Source: Bacteroidia bacterium (GTDB taxonomy: Bacteria; Bacteroidota; Bacteroidia; B-17B0; Aurantibacillaceae). From it: a stretch of DNA of 50,427 nt. The notes under the pieces were generated by a model that had not been told where the DNA came from, did no database searches, and worked only from the letters and a program-made list of their open reading frames with translations. The position numbers were made by a program, and so were the translations under genes. Shown here piece by piece: positions 17,421 through 24,496 of this stretch; positions within the stretch are counted from its first letter, which is position 1; each line of letters begins with the position of its first letter. The stretch is taken from contig JALHPG010000012.1 in NCBI GenBank assembly GCA_022842625.1, positions 1 through 50,427 of the forward strand. Reading direction: 5' to 3'.

Positions 17421-18257
17421 CTATTGCTGGTTTATAAGCAGTAGCAAAATAAATTGAAAAATAATGGAGCCATCCACCAAAAACACATAAAAATAATTAT
17501 GTCTACTTGGTTTAGCTAATACAGTTATTAAAATGGCTAGGCCTGCAGTAATAATTGCTGTTGTAAAGTAAGGTTTTTGTATTGAAAAAATTGCAGATGC
17601 CAAATACACTAGCAACAAAAAAACAGAAATATATTTTGCCTTTGTTACACCATATTTTATTGGAACGGTTATAAATTTTAATTCAGTATCATGATCAACA
17701 TCTCTGATATCAAAAAGCACACAAAGCGCTGTAATAAAACAAAACTGACCAAATGCATAAACCCACATCGCCATATTTAAATTGTTTAATAAAGGCAAAA
17801 GGGTAGTGGTGCAAATAAATACGAATGAAATAATAAAAGGTTTAAGCAAACCATATTTACGTAATTGCAGAGGCGGCAAAAAATAAAATAAACTTAAAAG
17901 CGCAAGAATAGAATAACCTGCAGCTATCTTTAGATCTTCAATAAAAAAGTCCCACAAAAAATTAAACGAACTAAATAGTGTAAGAATAATTAACGTAAAG
18001 ATCAGTCTTCGGTTTTTGTTATACCAGTTGTATTTAGCATTGTCAGGCTGTTTGGCAGCATAATAAAGCCGTTGTAAATTGTATAATACAAACGTGGCAA
18101 TAAAATTAGGAAGAATGAAAGAATAGATTCGCTCGGAGTTGTTAGAAAAAACTAATGCAGTTTGAAAAGTAGCAAACGAAACGCACAAAGAAATAAAGAG
18201 GTTAGAGTAAACTATAAAATCCAGAATTTTTTTTAATGGATCAAACAATAAACGCAT
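17421..18257 (-). CDS. UbiA-superfamily-like membrane protein lacking the first Asp-rich motif
   Basis: A 278-residue protein with eight to nine membrane spans. The second Asp-rich motif of the UbiA prenyltransferases is clear (LFDIRDVDHDTELKFITVPI near residue 185). The first motif, normally N-D-x-x-D-x-x-x-D, is replaced by YNLQRLYYAAKQPD near residue 60. Classical UbiA enzymes bind prenyl diphosphate through Mg2+ at both motifs, so activity here may differ or the substrate may be unusual. The ATG overlaps the rlmB stop by one base (TAATG on the minus strand), so the pair is translationally coupled. Confidence 0.7.
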   Translation of the reverse strand: MRLLFDPLKKILDFIVYSNLFISLCVSFATFQTALVFSNNSERIYSFILPNFIATFVLYNLQRLYYAAKQPDNAKYNWYNKNRRLIFTLIILTLFSSFNFLWDFFIEDLKIAAGYSILALLSLFYFLPPLQLRKYGLLKPFIISFVFICTTTLLPLLNNLNMAMWVYAFGQFCFITALCVLFDIRDVDHDTELKFITVPIKYGVTKAKYISVFLLLVYLASAIFSIQKPYFTTAIITAGLAILITVLAKPSRHNYFYVFLVDGSIIFQFILLLLINQQ

Positions 18258-18991
18258 TACAATCTTTGTTTAACTGCTTCAAATAATACAATACCCGAAG
18301 CTACTGAAACGTTTAATGAAGCTATTTTTCCAACCATAGGTATTTTTACTTCAACATCACTGCGTTTTATGTATTCGTTACTGATGCCATTCTCCTCGCT
18401 GCCAACAATAATTGCAGTAGGTTTTGTAAAGTCTGCATCGTAAATTAGTTTATCGGTTTTTTCGTGACAAGAAACTATTTGTAAGCCACTTTCTTTTAAA
18501 TATTCAATAATGGTCTTCAAATTATCTTCTCTACAAACTTTTAATCTGTGAAGCGCACCGGCGCTTGTTTTTATGGCATCACCGTTTATTTGTGCCGCTC
18601 CTCTGCTTGGAATAATAATAAAATCAACACCTGCACATTCGGCTCCTCTTGCAATAGCACCAAAATTTCTCACATCGGTAACTCTATCTAATATCAATAC
18701 CAATGGAATCCGACCTTTTTCAAATACATTCGCTAAAAGCTCTTCGGTATTGTAATAATTTATTTCGGTTAAATAAGCTACAACACCTTGGTGGTTCTTT
18801 TCAGTTATTCGTTTAAGTTTTTCAGGCGGTACAATTTGAATTGGAACAGCCTGCCCTTTTAAAGCATTTCTTAATTGATGATATAATTCATTCGATAAAC
18901 CTTTTTGAATAAATATTTTTTCGATGTCTTTACCTGCATCAAGTGCCTCAATAACTGCACGGGTACCAAATATTAAGTTGTTGTCTTCCAT
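18257..18991 (-). CDS. rlmB: 23S rRNA (guanosine-2'-O)-methyltransferase RlmB-type (SpoU/TrmH family)
   Basis: A SPOUT-class methyltransferase that in E. coli methylates the 2'-O of G2251 in 23S rRNA. The N-terminal substrate-binding domain starts NLIFGTRAVIEALDAGKDIE. The catalytic domain has motif 1 LDRVTDVRNFGAIARGAECA near residue 108, motif 2 IIVGSEENGIS near residue 195, and motif 3 KIPMVGKIASLNVSVASGIV near residue 215. I chose ATG 18989-18991 (MEDNN) over the TTG nine bases upstream because family members start this way. The product is 244 residues. Confidence 0.93.
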   Translation of the reverse strand: MEDNNLIFGTRAVIEALDAGKDIEKIFIQKGLSNELYHQLRNALKGQAVPIQIVPPEKLKRITEKNHQGVVAYLTEINYYNTEELLANVFEKGRIPLVLILDRVTDVRNFGAIARGAECAGVDFIIIPSRGAAQINGDAIKTSAGALHRLKVCREDNLKTIIEYLKESGLQIVSCHEKTDKLIYDADFTKPTAIIVGSEENGISNEYIKRSDVEVKIPMVGKIASLNVSVASGIVLFEAVKQRL

Positions 18992-19070
18992 TAAAAGCAA
19001 AGTACTTAAATTTTAATGCATTTAGCAAGTCAAATGCTTAATATCCTGCAATAAAGGTTAATTCATAAGT

Positions 19071-19102
19071 TTTGGTAAGTTGTTCTATACTTGTATCTTT
19101 GC
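19071..19102 (+). promoter_or_regulatory. Bacteroidota-type promoter for the nfu-metF-truB operon
   Basis: TTTG at 19071-19074, a 20-base spacer, then TATCTTTG at 19095-19102. It lies 14 bp before the nfu start codon and matches TTTG-N19-21-TAnnTTTG. Confidence 0.65.
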
Positions 19103-19116
19103 TTTAAATTTAAAAA

Positions 19117-19350
19117 ATGGACGCATTATACAAAAAAGTTGAAGACGCACTAGATACCATACGCCCTTATTTAGAGGCTGATGGTGGAAACGTGGAGGTT
19201 GTTGAGATCACTGATGGCGCCATACTAAAATTAGAATTAATAGGCGCTTGCAAAACCTGTAATATGAGTCAAATGACCATGAAAGCAGGAATAGAAGAAA
19301 CTATACGCCGCGCTGTTCCCGAGATCAAAGAAATTATTTCTGTAAATTAA
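19117..19350 (+). CDS. NifU C-terminal-domain (Nfu-type) iron-sulfur scaffold protein
   Basis: A 77-residue stand-alone NifU-C/Nfu domain. It opens VEDALDTIRPYLEADGGNVE, the domain signature, and contains the C-x-x-C cluster-binding motif in LIGACKTCNMSQMTMKAGIE. Nfu proteins carry [4Fe-4S] clusters to apoproteins. At 77 residues it is the whole domain with no A-type partner domain, a common form in Bacteroidota. It is the first gene of an operon with metF (1-bp gap) and truB, so iron-sulfur delivery and one-carbon metabolism are cotranscribed, though no direct link between them is known to me. Confidence 0.93.
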   Translation: MDALYKKVEDALDTIRPYLEADGGNVEVVEITDGAILKLELIGACKTCNMSQMTMKAGIEETIRRAVPEIKEIISVN

Positions 19351-19351
19351 T

Positions 19352-20305
19352 ATGAAGTTAACACAAAAGCTTGCCCAAAGTGATAAACCACTTTTTTCTA
19401 TCGAGATCCTTCCTCCTTTAAAAGGAAAAAGCATTCAAAGTATTTATGATGGAATAGATCCTTTAATGGAGTTTAAACCTGCCTTCGTTGATGTGACCTA
19501 TCATCGCGAGGAGTATATCTATAAAAAGCGCGAAGGTGGTTATTTGGAAAAAGTAAGTATTCGTAAACGTCCGGGTACCGTTGGTATATGCGCGGCTATT
19601 ATGAATAAATATAATGTAGAGGCTGTGCCACATATCATCTGTGGTGGTTTTACAAGGGAAGAAACCGAAAATGCTTTGATCGACCTACAGTTTTTAGGGA
19701 TCGATAATGTATTGGCTTTAAGAGGTGATAGTATTAAAACCGAGCCTGCTTTTGTGCCGGAGCCGAGTGGGCATCCCTATGCGCTTGATCTTGTTAAACA
19801 AATTACCGAAATGAACAAGGCGCAATATTTAGATGAGGAAATGAAAGATGCGGCGCCAACTGATTTTTGTATTGGCATTGCAGGCTATCCTGAAAAACAT
19901 TTTGAGGCCCCAAACATGATAAGCGATCTTAAATATTTAAAAGCAAAGGTTGAAGCAGGCGCCGAATATGTTGTTACACAAATGTTTTTTGACAATAAAA
20001 AATATTTTGATTTTGTAAAATTATGTCGCGAAAACGGAATCAATGTTCCAATAATTCCCGGCTTAAAAATATTAAGCACTAAAAAACAAATTACAACCTT
20101 ACCTAAGATCTTTCACATTGATATTCCTCAACCTTTTTACGAAGAGTTAGAGAAGTGTAAAGATGATAAGCAAATTAAAGAAGTTGGAATTAAGTGGTGT
20201 ATAGAGCAAAGTAAAGAGCTAGTAAAAGCTAACGTGCCTTGCTTGCATTTTTACACCATGGGAACGTCTGAAGCTACCAAACGTGTGGCGAAGGAAGTGT
20301 TTTAA
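19352..20305 (+). CDS. metF: 5,10-methylenetetrahydrofolate reductase
   Basis: MetF is a flavoprotein that reduces 5,10-methylene-THF to 5-methyl-THF for methionine synthesis. The 317-residue protein has the family opening (LFSIEILPPLKGKSIQSIYD), with the catalytic glutamate in the SIEILPP strand. It also has the folate/FAD-pocket motifs VDVTYHREE near residue 46, NVLALRGDS near residue 122, and CIGIAGYPEKHFEAPN near residue 171. VVTQMFFDNKKYFDFV and PIIPGLKIL follow. The TAA stop shares one base with the truB ATG (TAATG). Confidence 0.96.
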   Translation: MKLTQKLAQSDKPLFSIEILPPLKGKSIQSIYDGIDPLMEFKPAFVDVTYHREEYIYKKREGGYLEKVSIRKRPGTVGICAAIMNKYNVEAVPHIICGGFTREETENALIDLQFLGIDNVLALRGDSIKTEPAFVPEPSGHPYALDLVKQITEMNKAQYLDEEMKDAAPTDFCIGIAGYPEKHFEAPNMISDLKYLKAKVEAGAEYVVTQMFFDNKKYFDFVKLCRENGINVPIIPGLKILSTKKQITTLPKIFHIDIPQPFYEELEKCKDDKQIKEVGIKWCIEQSKELVKANVPCLHFYTMGTSEATKRVAKEVF

Positions 20306-21006
20306 TGGATTACAATTTTTATACCGGCGAAGTTCTGCTAATTGATAAACCCTACACATGGAGTAGTTTTCAGGCTGTAAATAAAATCAAACATGCTTTA
20401 AAACAACACCCGTCGCTAATTGTAGATGGTGTTAAAGTTAAACCAAAAGTTGGTCATGCCGGCACATTAGATCCATTAGCAACCGGCTTGCTTATTGTTT
20501 GCACAGGAAAAAAAACCAAAACCATTAACGATCTAATGGGGATGGAAAAAGAATACACCGGAACTTTTTTATTAGGCGCTACTACGCCATGCTATGATCT
20601 TGAGAAAGAAGTAGACCAAACGTTTCCAACTGATCACATAACTATAGAAGCTATTAAGCAGGCCGCTATTGACCTTACGGGCATTCAACAACAAGTGCCT
20701 CCAATATTTAGTGCCTTGCTTATAAATGGCAAACGCGCTTATGAACTTGCCAGGGCAGGTGAAGAGGTTGAAATGAAATCAAGAGAAATTGAAATAAAAG
20801 AATTTGAAATAACGGATGTAAGTATGCCAACCGTTAGTTTTAGAATTGTTTGCAGTAAAGGAACTTACATAAGAAGTATAGCACGCGATTTTGGACTGAT
20901 TTTAAACAGCGGGGCTCATCTAACAAAACTTTGCCGTACCCGCATAGGTGATTTTAAATTAGAAGATGCGGTTACGCCGCAGGAGTTTGCGGAAAAACTA
21001 AAATAA
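20305..21006 (+). CDS. truB: tRNA pseudouridine(55) synthase
   Basis: TruB converts U55 of tRNAs to pseudouridine. The 233-residue protein shows GEVLLIDKPYTWSSFQAVNK at the N-terminus. The catalytic aspartate is in GHAGTLDPLATGLLIVCTGK near residue 55. QVPPIFSALLINGKRAYELAR and CSKGTYIRSIARDFG follow, all hallmark blocks of the family. It lacks a C-terminal PUA extension, as do many Bacteroidota TruB proteins. It ends the nfu-metF-truB operon, and a palindromic multi-stem element follows immediately. Confidence 0.96.
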   Translation: MDYNFYTGEVLLIDKPYTWSSFQAVNKIKHALKQHPSLIVDGVKVKPKVGHAGTLDPLATGLLIVCTGKKTKTINDLMGMEKEYTGTFLLGATTPCYDLEKEVDQTFPTDHITIEAIKQAAIDLTGIQQQVPPIFSALLINGKRAYELARAGEEVEMKSREIEIKEFEITDVSMPTVSFRIVCSKGTYIRSIARDFGLILNSGAHLTKLCRTRIGDFKLEDAVTPQEFAEKLK

Positions 21007-21022
21007 AAATCAAGTATTATTG

Positions 21023-21267
21023 TTTTTTGGGCGTTGCCTTCGGCCCGGGCTTTTCGTTTCAATCTTTTTGTTCGTACCTCTCAAAAAGGATTTCCACTGC
21101 AATCCCTAACGCAACGCAGTATAGAGAGCGTGAGGGATAGAGCCATTGTTTGAGCTCTTTTTTATGCGCCTGGAAGGCAAATAAAAAAAGCGAGTGGCGA
21201 AAGCCCGACCGCGAGTGAGGCTTAAATGATTTTTCGGAGGCCGAACCTTGCGGGCACGCCCAAGAAA
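21023..21267. other. Multi-stem palindromic intergenic element, possible structured RNA or non-autonomous repeat
   Basis: About 245 bp without an ORF between convergent genes, more GC-rich than its surroundings. Its ends pair (TTGGGCGT at 21027-21034 with ACGCCCAA at 21256-21263, extendable outward by a T/A run). Inside are further nested pairings: TTCGGCC 21039-21045 with GGCCGAA 21239-21245, and CGGGCTTTTCG 21046-21056 with CGAAAGCCCG 21198-21207. There are local hairpins at 21063-21090, at 21102-21138 (ATCCCTAACGC with GCGTGAGGGAT, 10 of 11 paired) and at 21157-21190. Together they form a closed multibranch fold. Similar sequence is, from memory, recurrent in Bacteroidota genomes, but I cannot name a described family. 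Confidence 0.7.
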
Positions 21268-21302
21268 ATAAATTTAAAAAATAGCTAAGATTTTTTTGGA
21301 AT

Positions 21303-21965
21303 TTAAATATTCAGGAAATGTAAAAACTCGTTCAAACGGTCTTTCATACCTGTTTCATAATCGCTATGGCTATAAGTAGCCTTAATTATATAATTGTAAC
21401 GATTAAATGTTTGAATGATACTTGAAAGATCCTCACGATTAACTTTTATAGTTACCTCAAGCTTCATACTATCCGGTTGCGAAGAAACGTGCAAGCTTAA
21501 AATTTTAGCGTCATTGCCCTCAATAATATTGCCTATTTGTGTTACTGAATAATCATTTTGATTTAATTCAAGAACAATAACACCGCCCGGGCTTTGAACC
21601 GAGATCATGGTGCTTAAATTTTGCACGATACCTTTTAAAGTGATGCAACCTTTATATTTTTCGTTCTCATCTAACACAGGGATAAGCGTTAAATTTAAAC
21701 TACTCATTAATTTTACTAATTCGTAAGTATGTTGTTGCAAATGAATTACAGGACGCATTAAATGCAATTTACTGGCGTCAATTTGTTCTTCGGGATGATT
21801 GTAATCTAAAAGATCTGATTCAGACACTAAACCAATTAACTCTCGGTCTTTTACCACAGGCAAATGCGAAACTTTAAATTGTTCCATCCAATCTAAAGCC
21901 AACTCAACCGTATCTGTGGTTTTAAGTGGTGGTATCTCGTCTGTTATTAAATCTACTACTAACAT
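21303..21965 (-). CDS. CBS-domain pair protein with C-terminal ACT-like domain
   Basis: The start was set at ATG 21963-21965 (MLVVDLITDEIPPL), 21 codons inside the longest ORF, because the CBS fold begins there; the product is 220 residues. Two CBS motifs follow: TVELALDWMEQFKVSHLPVV with LIGLVSESDLLDY, then LVKLMSSLNLTLIPVLDENE with YKGCITLKGIV. The last 70 residues (GGVIVLELNQNDYSVTQIGN onward) look like an ACT domain. CBS pairs bind adenine nucleotides and ACT domains often bind amino acids, so this is probably a small ligand-sensing protein. A TAAATTTG -7-like box is present at 21977-21984 (minus) without a clear -33 box. Confidence 0.85.
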   Translation of the reverse strand: MLVVDLITDEIPPLKTTDTVELALDWMEQFKVSHLPVVKDRELIGLVSESDLLDYNHPEEQIDASKLHLMRPVIHLQQHTYELVKLMSSLNLTLIPVLDENEKYKGCITLKGIVQNLSTMISVQSPGGVIVLELNQNDYSVTQIGNIIEGNDAKILSLHVSSQPDSMKLEVTIKVNREDLSSIIQTFNRYNYIIKATYSHSDYETGMKDRLNEFLHFLNI

Positions 21966-22045
21966 CTTTTCTTTCTCAAATTTATGTAATTTAATTAGTT
22001 TTACTGTAGTTTTAAGAAAAAGTAACAAATATTAATTGCCTCAAA

Positions 22046-22762
22046 ATGACTAAATTAAGCGTAAACATAAATAAAATAGCCACTTTGCGCAATGCAAGAG
22101 GAGGTAATGTACCTGACGTTATTAAAGCTGCCCAGAACATTGAAGCCTTTGGAGCGCAAGGAATAACGGTGCATCCAAGACCCGACGAACGCCATATAAC
22201 TTATAAAGACGTGCGAGATCTTAAGCCAATTTTAAAAACAGAATTTAACATTGAAGGGAATCCGCACGAACAAAAATTTATTGACCTTGTTTTGGAGGTG
22301 AAGCCCCATCAAGTTACTCTGGTGCCGGATACACAGGGACAAATAACAAGCGATCATGGTTGGGATACAATAGCGAATAAAGACTATCTAACCGAAATAA
22401 TTTCTTTGTTTAAAAAAAACAATATTCGAACATCCATTTTTGTTGACCCAAATTTACAAATGGTAAAAGGTGCAAAAGAAACCGGTGCCGATAGAATTGA
22501 ATTATATACCGAAGAATACGCGCGTTTATTTTTTACTGAAAAAGAAAAAATTATTCAACCATTTACCGCCGCCGCAAAGTTAGCCGGTGAGTTAGGATTA
22601 GGTGTTAATGCGGGCCACGACCTTAGTCTGGATAATTTGAAGTATTTTAAGGAGCATGTTCCAAATTTATTAGAAGTATCCATTGGCCATGCCTTAATAT
22701 GCGATGCTCTGTATTTGGGTTTAGAAAATACGGTGCAATTATATTTGAGACAATTGAAATAA
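22046..22762 (+). CDS. pdxJ: Pyridoxine 5'-phosphate synthase
   Basis: PdxJ condenses 1-deoxyxylulose-5-phosphate with 3-amino-2-oxopropyl phosphate to make pyridoxine 5'-phosphate. The 238-residue TIM-barrel protein starts [20 protein letters not shown]. It contains [31 protein letters not shown], the IFVDP strand, [13 protein letters not shown] and [16 protein letters not shown], all family signatures including the catalytic His and Glu positions. Length matches the family. The alpha/beta hydrolase gene follows after 9 bp and is probably cotranscribed. Confidence 0.96.
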   Translation: MTKLSVNINKIATLRNARGGNVPDVIKAAQNIEAFGAQGITVHPRPDERHITYKDVRDLKPILKTEFNIEGNPHEQKFIDLVLEVKPHQVTLVPDTQGQITSDHGWDTIANKDYLTEIISLFKKNNIRTSIFVDPNLQMVKGAKETGADRIELYTEEYARLFFTEKEKIIQPFTAAAKLAGELGLGVNAGHDLSLDNLKYFKEHVPNLLEVSIGHALICDALYLGLENTVQLYLRQLK

Positions 22763-22771
22763 AACAACAAC

Positions 22772-23539
22772 ATGAAATTAGCATATAGAGAATTTGGGCA
22801 AGGACAGCCATTAATTATTTTACATGGATTATTTGGGCAAAGCGATAATTGGAACACTTTAGCAAAAGGTTTTTCAGAAAAAGGATTTCATGTGTTTACT
22901 TTAGATCAGCGTAATCATGGTCTTTCGCCACATAGCGATGTTTGGGATTACAATGCTATGGCAGATGATCTAAAAGAATTTATTGATGATCATCAATTAA
23001 AGGATCCGATTTTACTGGGGCATAGTATGGGAGGCAAAACCGTTATGTTTTTCGAAATGAAATATACCGCCATTGCATCAAAAATTATAATAGCAGATAT
23101 TTCTCCCCGCGCTTATGTCCCGCATCACAGCGATGTTGTAGAGGCATTAAATGCAGTTGATTTTACAGCAATAAAAACGCGTAAAGAGGCAGAGGCCATT
23201 TTAAATAATTATTTAAGTGATTTTGGAACAAAACAATTTTTACTAAAAAACATTTATTGGCGCGACGCAGAAAACAACGTGATGGATTGGCGTTTTAATT
23301 TAAAGGTGATCACAAAAAACAGCGAAAATATTTGTGTTGGCGTACCAACAGGCACTAGTGAAGTAGAGGCTTTGGTCATAAAGGGAGAAAAGTCAAATTA
23401 TATTGCAGAAAGCGATCTGAATCATTTTAAAGATCATTTTCCAACCTATAAACTAGATACTATTTTAGATTCAGGACATTGGATGCACGCCGAAAAACCA
23501 AAAGAATTTTTTGAGAGTGTGATGAATTTCATTCAGTAA
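22772..23539 (+). CDS. Alpha/beta fold hydrolase (YbfF-like esterase)
   Basis: A 255-residue hydrolase. It has ILHGLFGQSDNWNTLAKGF near residue 16, LDQRNHGLSPHSD near residue 44, and the nucleophile elbow LLGHSMGGKT with Ser85. The C-terminal histidine is in LDSGHWMHAEKPKEFF. The DQRNHG and GHSMGGK blocks match the YbfF/ABHD11 branch of esterases, which cleave acyl esters or thioesters; the substrate is unknown. It follows pdxJ closely on the same strand and ends before a short REP-like region. Confidence 0.88.
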   Translation: MKLAYREFGQGQPLIILHGLFGQSDNWNTLAKGFSEKGFHVFTLDQRNHGLSPHSDVWDYNAMADDLKEFIDDHQLKDPILLGHSMGGKTVMFFEMKYTAIASKIIIADISPRAYVPHHSDVVEALNAVDFTAIKTRKEAEAILNNYLSDFGTKQFLLKNIYWRDAENNVMDWRFNLKVITKNSENICVGVPTGTSEVEALVIKGEKSNYIAESDLNHFKDHFPTYKLDTILDSGHWMHAEKPKEFFESVMNFIQ

Positions 23540-23620
23540 ATTTTGCCGCTTCGAAATCCCGATAACAATCGGCGCAGCTACCAAAAACGGTCAATGAGCT
23601 TGTCGAAATGACTTCGACAA
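23540..23620. repeat. Short palindromic (REP-like) sequences between convergent genes
   Basis: Two small hairpins lie in the 100-bp gap: CCGAT-AACA-ATCGG at 23539+ (bases 23539-23552), and TTGTCGAA at 23600-23607 with TTCGACAA at 23613-23620. The motif AGCTTGTCGAAATGACTTCG resembles the dispersed 'TTCGACAAGCTCA' palindromes common in bacterial intergenic space. Whether it repeats in this genome cannot be judged from one window. Confidence 0.45.
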
Positions 23621-23639
23621 ATTACCTCATCACCTGAAA

Positions 23640-24269
23640 CTATACTAATCCCAGCTCTTTTAAAAATTCACCGATCTCGGCATTTTTAGGTAATAAAAAG
23701 GCACTTATGCCGCATTCTCCGGCGCCCTTTACGTGTTGAATAGAATCGTCAATAAACACGGTCTCTTCCGGTTTTAAATTGTTTTTCTCCAATACAAATT
23801 CAAAAATTTCCTTGTCCGGTTTGCGCATTCCCATTCGGCATGAATAATACACTTCATCAAAATAATCATTAAAGTTTTTTACGCCGTGTTTTAAATACAA
23901 GTCGTGCTCAAATGCAGCAACGTGCGGCTCACAAGTATTGCTTAATAAAAACGTATTATAATTTTGTTTCATTTTAACCAAAACATCCAGCCTTCTATCG
24001 GGCACGTCCAGCAACATAGCGTTCCAAGCCTTTTTTAACTCAAATTCAGGACCTTCGTAGCGTATTTGCTTTCTTATTTCAGAAAAAAATTCTTCGTTCG
24101 AAATAAGACCTTTATCAAATAAGTTAAAGAGTTCGTTTTGGCTTGCCTGGGTGTATATAGACTCGAAAGGCATATAACTAAGGCTGTTAAATTCTGAAAT
24201 GGTTTTATTAATATCTAAATTAATGATAACCCCACCCAGATCGAAAATGATATTTTTTATATGTTGCAT
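23640..24269 (-). CDS. HAD-superfamily phosphatase (YihX-like)
   Basis: A 209-residue HAD hydrolase. Motif I is IIFDLGGVIINLDINKT, with the nucleophile Asp and the D-x-G-G-V form seen in YihX-like sugar phosphatases. Motif II is FLLSNTCEPH near residue 110, motif III is the lysine in GMRKPDKEIFEFV near residue 150, and motif IV is FIDDSIQHV near residue 172. It probably dephosphorylates a small phosphometabolite such as a sugar phosphate. It is transcribed alone, divergent from the tRNA gene. Confidence 0.88.
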   Translation of the reverse strand: MQHIKNIIFDLGGVIINLDINKTISEFNSLSYMPFESIYTQASQNELFNLFDKGLISNEEFFSEIRKQIRYEGPEFELKKAWNAMLLDVPDRRLDVLVKMKQNYNTFLLSNTCEPHVAAFEHDLYLKHGVKNFNDYFDEVYYSCRMGMRKPDKEIFEFVLEKNNLKPEETVFIDDSIQHVKGAGECGISAFLLPKNAEIGEFLKELGLV

Positions 24270-24275
24270 TATTAT

Positions 24276-24306
24276 TTTGCAAATATGGGGTATTTATCTA
24301 TTTTTG
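24276..24306 (+). promoter_or_regulatory. tRNA gene promoter
   Basis: TTTG at 24276-24279, a 19-base spacer, then TATTTTTG at 24299-24306. This is an exact TTTG-N19-TAnnTTTG promoter whose expected start is some 15-20 bp before the tRNA 5' end. Confidence 0.75.
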
Positions 24307-24331
24307 CAATCCCTTTAGTAGGAAAAATTTT

Positions 24332-24405
24332 GGTCCTATAGCTCATTCGGTTAGAGCAACTGACTCATAATCAGTAGGTGCTTGGTTCGATTCCAAGTGG
24401 GACCA
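24332..24405 (+). tRNA. tRNA with anticodon CAU, probably elongator tRNA-Met
   Basis: A 74-nt cloverleaf. The acceptor stem GGTCCTA pairs with TGGGACC (one G-T wobble). The D stem is GCTC/GAGC, and the anticodon stem ACTGA/TCAGT has the loop CTCATAA (anticodon CAT). The T arm is CTTGG-TTCGATT-CCAAG and the discriminator base is A. The three G-C pairs that mark initiator tRNA are missing, so it is not tRNA-fMet. A lysidine-modified tRNA-Ile(CAU) cannot be excluded by eye. The 3' CCA is not encoded. Confidence 0.9.
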
Positions 24406-24419
24406 CGGAATAAAAATCT

Positions 24420-24452
24420 AAACCCTTTACTAGCAATAGTTTAGGGTTTTTT
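24420..24452 (+). terminator. Rho-independent terminator of the tRNA gene
   Basis: AAACCCT at 24420-24426 pairs with AGGGTTT at 24443-24449. An inner ACTA/TAGT stem is closed by a GCAA tetraloop, and a T run follows. It may also stop minus-strand transcription from the TPR gene. Confidence 0.8.
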
Positions 24453-24496
24453 GTTTATAGTAAAATGAATTATTTGGCACAAACAAAAAGATGGAT

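Noticed and set aside
24332..24405. Initiator tRNA-fMet
   Set aside because: The anticodon stem is ACTGA/TCAGT, without the three G-C pairs of initiator tRNAs, and the acceptor end is fully paired.
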